Positions 6,207 to 8,128 of a stretch of DNA of 8,128 nt are shown here, in pieces. Positions within the stretch are counted from its first letter, which is position 1; each line of letters starts with the position of its first letter. The stretch is from positions 1 to 8,128 of the forward strand of contig JBFJVZ010000356.1 in NCBI GenBank assembly GCA_041623895.1, read 5' to 3'. The stretch comes from JBFJVZ01 sp041623895. Its GTDB lineage: Bacteria; Planctomycetota; Planctomycetia; Pirellulales; Pirellulaceae. Position numbers and translations under genes: made by a program. The notes below the pieces were generated by a model, which saw only the letters and a list, made by a program, of their open reading frames with translations, was not told where the DNA came from and did no database searches.

Positions 6207-7637
6207 TCAAGCTAACAATTCTGTAATCACGTGGGCTTCTTCGACGCCGGTCAGGCGTTGATCCAGGCCCTGGAACTTGTAGGTCAATCGCTGGTGATCA
6301 AAGCCGACCAGGTGCAAGATGGTGGCGTGGAAGTCGCGAATGTGGACCGGATCTTTGACGATGTTGTAAGAAAAATCATCGGTCTCACCGTAGATCGTGC
6401 CGCCTTTGGTTCCGCCGCCCGCCATCCACATGGTGAAGCAACGCGGGTGATGATCACGACCGTAGTTGTCCTTGGATAGTTTTCCTTGGGTGTAAATGGT
6501 GCGACCGAATTCGCCGCCCCAAATGATCAGCGTTTCGTCCAGCATGCCGCGTTGCCTCAGGTCTTCCAGCAAGGCAAAACAAGGCCGGTCGACATCCTTG
6601 CATTGGCTGGGCATCCGTCCGGAAACGTTGGCGTGGTGATCCCAGTTGTTGTGGTAAACCTGGATGAACCGCACGCCCCGCTCGGCAAGCCGCCGCGTCA
6701 TCAGCACCGTGTTGGCGAACGTGCCCGGCTTCTTTGCCTCTTCGCCGTACAACCGGAAAGTGTGTTCTGACTCCTGATTGAGATCCGTCAGTTCCGGCAC
6801 GCTGGCCTGCATGCGAAAAGCCATTTCGTATTGCTGGATGCGAGTATTGGTGTGCGGATCGCCAACTGATTCGTAGGTCAAATGGTTCAAACGGTTGAGT
6901 CCCTCGATCGAGCGCTTGCGGATCGCATCGGGCACGCCCGGTGGATTGTTGATGTACAGAATCGGATCGCCTTTGCTGCGAAAAGAAACACCGGCGTGTT
7001 CCCCGGGCAAATAGCCGGCACTCCACAATCGCCCCGAGATCGCTTGTTCTTGTTCGCGGTTCGTTGGAATCGCGACCAACACCACGAAGGCGGGCAGGTT
7101 CTCGTTGTCACTGCCCAACCCGTAGGACGCCCACGATCCGAGGCAGGGCCGACCGGTGACTTGATTCCCGGTTTGTAATGCCGTGATCGCGGGTTCGTGG
7201 TTGATCGCTTCGGTATGCAAGCTGCGCATCCAACAGATTTCATCCGCCTTGTTGGCAAGATTGGGCAGCAATTCGGTATTCATCCACATCCCGCACTCGC
7301 CGGCCTGACTGAACTTGTACTTCGACGGTGCGATCGGAAAGCGGGCCTGGCCGCTGGTCATCGTGGTAAGCCGCTGACCCATGCGAATCGAGTCGGGCAG
7401 ATCCTTGTCGAACCAATCCTGCATCACGGGCTTGTAATCAAACAGGTCCATCTGCGAAGGACCACCGACCATGTGCAGATAGATGATGCGTTTGGCTGTT
7501 GGTGCGAAATGTGGTCCGATCGGATGCGTCTGAGCTGACGATGCGACCGATTCTCCCAGCAGCGATGCTACCGCTGCTGTTCCCAAAACGTTACGACCGG
7601 TCGTGAAAAACTGGCGACGAGTTTGCAGGGAATTCAT
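6207..7637 (-). CDS. Tat-exported DUF1501 family protein
   Basis: This is a 476-residue protein, the usual length for DUF1501. The N terminus is a twin-arginine signal (TRRQFF, R7-R8, then the hydrophobic VLGTAAVASLLG), so it should be exported folded. The body has family hallmarks: IYLHMVGGPSQMDLFDYKP (about 52-70), LHTEAINHEPA (140-150), YHNNWDHH, WGGEFGRT (373-380) and GRDHHPR (393-399) followed by the Gly-rich AGGGTKGG. Conserved His and Asp residues in these motifs resemble the metal-binding sites of the alkaline phosphatase/sulfatase superfamily, to which the family is related. The actual reaction and substrate are unknown. ATG 7637 is chosen because it places the Tat motif at the usual distance; the ribosome-binding site is weak. 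The gene follows DUF1553 on the same strand after 72 bp and is probably co-transcribed. Its stop is 19 bp from the convergent gene's stop, with no visible terminator. Confidence 0.93.
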   Translation of the reverse strand: MNSLQTRRQFFTTGRNVLGTAAVASLLGESVASSAQTHPIGPHFAPTAKRIIYLHMVGGPSQMDLFDYKPVMQDWFDKDLPDSIRMGQRLTTMTSGQARFPIAPSKYKFSQAGECGMWMNTELLPNLANKADEICWMRSLHTEAINHEPAITALQTGNQVTGRPCLGSWASYGLGSDNENLPAFVVLVAIPTNREQEQAISGRLWSAGYLPGEHAGVSFRSKGDPILYINNPPGVPDAIRKRSIEGLNRLNHLTYESVGDPHTNTRIQQYEMAFRMQASVPELTDLNQESEHTFRLYGEEAKKPGTFANTVLMTRRLAERGVRFIQVYHNNWDHHANVSGRMPSQCKDVDRPCFALLEDLRQRGMLDETLIIWGGEFGRTIYTQGKLSKDNYGRDHHPRCFTMWMAGGGTKGGTIYGETDDFSYNIVKDPVHIRDFHATILHLVGFDHQRLTYKFQGLDQRLTGVEEAHVITELLA

Positions 7638-7651
7638 GATCTTGATTCTTA

Positions 7652-7672
7652 AGTTTCAGGTTTCAAATTTCA
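7652..7672. repeat. Three heptad repeats (xxTTTCA) in the DUF1553-DUF1501 spacer
   Basis: AGTTTCA, GGTTTCA and AATTTCA follow each other with a 7-nt period. On the coding (minus) strand this reads as three TGAAA-type units lying 15-35 nt before the DUF1501 start codon. Just beyond, at 7679-7695, GCTGGC and GCCAGC form a 6-bp hairpin with a 5-nt loop. Together they fill most of the 72-bp spacer. This could be a short degenerate tandem repeat or an intercistronic mRNA structure. Confidence 0.45.
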
Positions 7673-7709
7673 TGTTTTGCTGGCGGCAGGCCAGCGCCGC
7701 GAAGTTCCG

Positions 7710-8128
7710 CTACTTGTTCAAGGCTTCGTCCAAATTCATGACTTGGTTGCAGACCATCGTCCAGGCCGCCAAGAGCGGCGGATCGAGCGACGTGTTTGCC
7801 TCCGATTGGCCAACGGAAATCAAAGCTTTGGCGTCTTCCGGCTTCGACTGGTAATAGGCCAAGAACTCTTGCTTGTCGGCCAACAGCAGTGCTTGTTCCT
7901 GCTGGTTCATGTCGCGGCCAAGCACGCGCTGGGCGATCTGGTTGACTGCGTTTGCATCATCACCGCCGGAACCAGTGAGCGCCAGGGCGGCGAGCTGTCG
8001 GGCGGCTTCAACGAATTGCGGATCATTCAACGTGACCAGCGCTTGCAAAGGCGTATTGGTGCGTTCGCGGCGGACCGTACAGACTTCGCGGCTGGGTGCA
8101 TTGAAGGCTTCCAGGTTGGGTGGCGGCG
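7710..8128 (-). CDS. DUF1553 (PSD1) protein, C-terminal part; N terminus beyond right edge
   Basis: The frame is open from the right edge to the stop at 7710, giving about 139 visible residues. It begins PPPNLEAFNAPSRE and continues CTVRRERTNTPLQALVTLND and PQFVEAARQLA, the diagnostic signature of the DUF1553 (PSD1) C-terminal domain. The rest (DMNQQEQALLLADKQEFLAYY) is the usual helical tail. In planctomycetes this domain normally sits behind a DUF1549 (PSCyt2) domain and often an N-terminal cytochrome c-like domain with CxxCH; these would lie to the right of the window. Such proteins are exported, and redox or polysaccharide-related roles have been proposed but not settled. The gene is immediately upstream of DUF1501 on the same strand, the standard pairing. 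Confidence 0.93.
   Translation of the reverse strand, partial: PPPNLEAFNAPSREVCTVRRERTNTPLQALVTLNDPQFVEAARQLAALALTGSGGDDANAVNQIAQRVLGRDMNQQEQALLLADKQEFLAYYQSKPEDAKALISVGQSEANTSLDPPLLAAWTMVCNQVMNLDEALNK

Noticed and set aside
1..8128. CRISPR array, rRNA, complete tRNA, insertion sequence or transposase
   Set aside because: No regularly spaced repeats, rRNA-like sequence, intact cloverleaf, transposase motifs or terminal inverted repeats were seen on either strand.

Overview
The window looks like chromosomal DNA of a planctomycete, most likely Pirellulaceae/Rhodopirellula-like. The strongest evidence is the right-hand block: a DUF1553 (PSD1) gene followed by a Tat-exported DUF1501 gene, a pair greatly expanded in that phylum. 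Two proteins that begin with a short C-x-C-G or C-P-x-G-H ... C-P-x-C zinc ribbon, a common planctomycete architecture, also fit. Most start codons have weak Shine-Dalgarno sequences. This taxonomic call rests on family recognition, not on a database search.

Layout from left to right. Bases 1-534 (+) are the C-terminal end of what looks like a large serine recombinase. Its stop codon lies inside the 3' half of a tRNA-Arg(CCU) gene that runs to about 569, so this reads as one end of an integrated element whose body lies to the left of the window. A strong 12-bp hairpin follows at 575-620. Bases 847-1644 (+) encode a free-standing CBS-pair protein with two zinc ribbons in front. A gap of about 300 bp contains one inverted repeat. 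Bases 1942-3588 (-; possible extension to 3711) encode a polytopic family 39-type glycosyltransferase that resembles a cyanobacterial family. A structured intergenic region of about 0.5 kb separates it from the divergent gene at 4148-6187 (+), which encodes a membrane-anchored zinc-ribbon / beta-propeller-like protein. That gene converges, with a 19-bp gap, on the DUF1501 gene at 6207-7637 (-). Upstream of DUF1501 on the same strand is the DUF1553 gene (7710 to beyond the right edge); the two probably form an operon.

The genes do not form one visible pathway. The left third looks like the junction between an integrated element and the chromosome. The middle holds singleton regulatory or envelope genes. 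The right end is a standard planctomycete DUF1553-DUF1501 module. The most noteworthy signal is the recombinase gene that terminates inside the tRNA anticodon loop. Second are the cyanobacterial-type glycosyltransferase and the intergenic hairpins that share a 9-base core.
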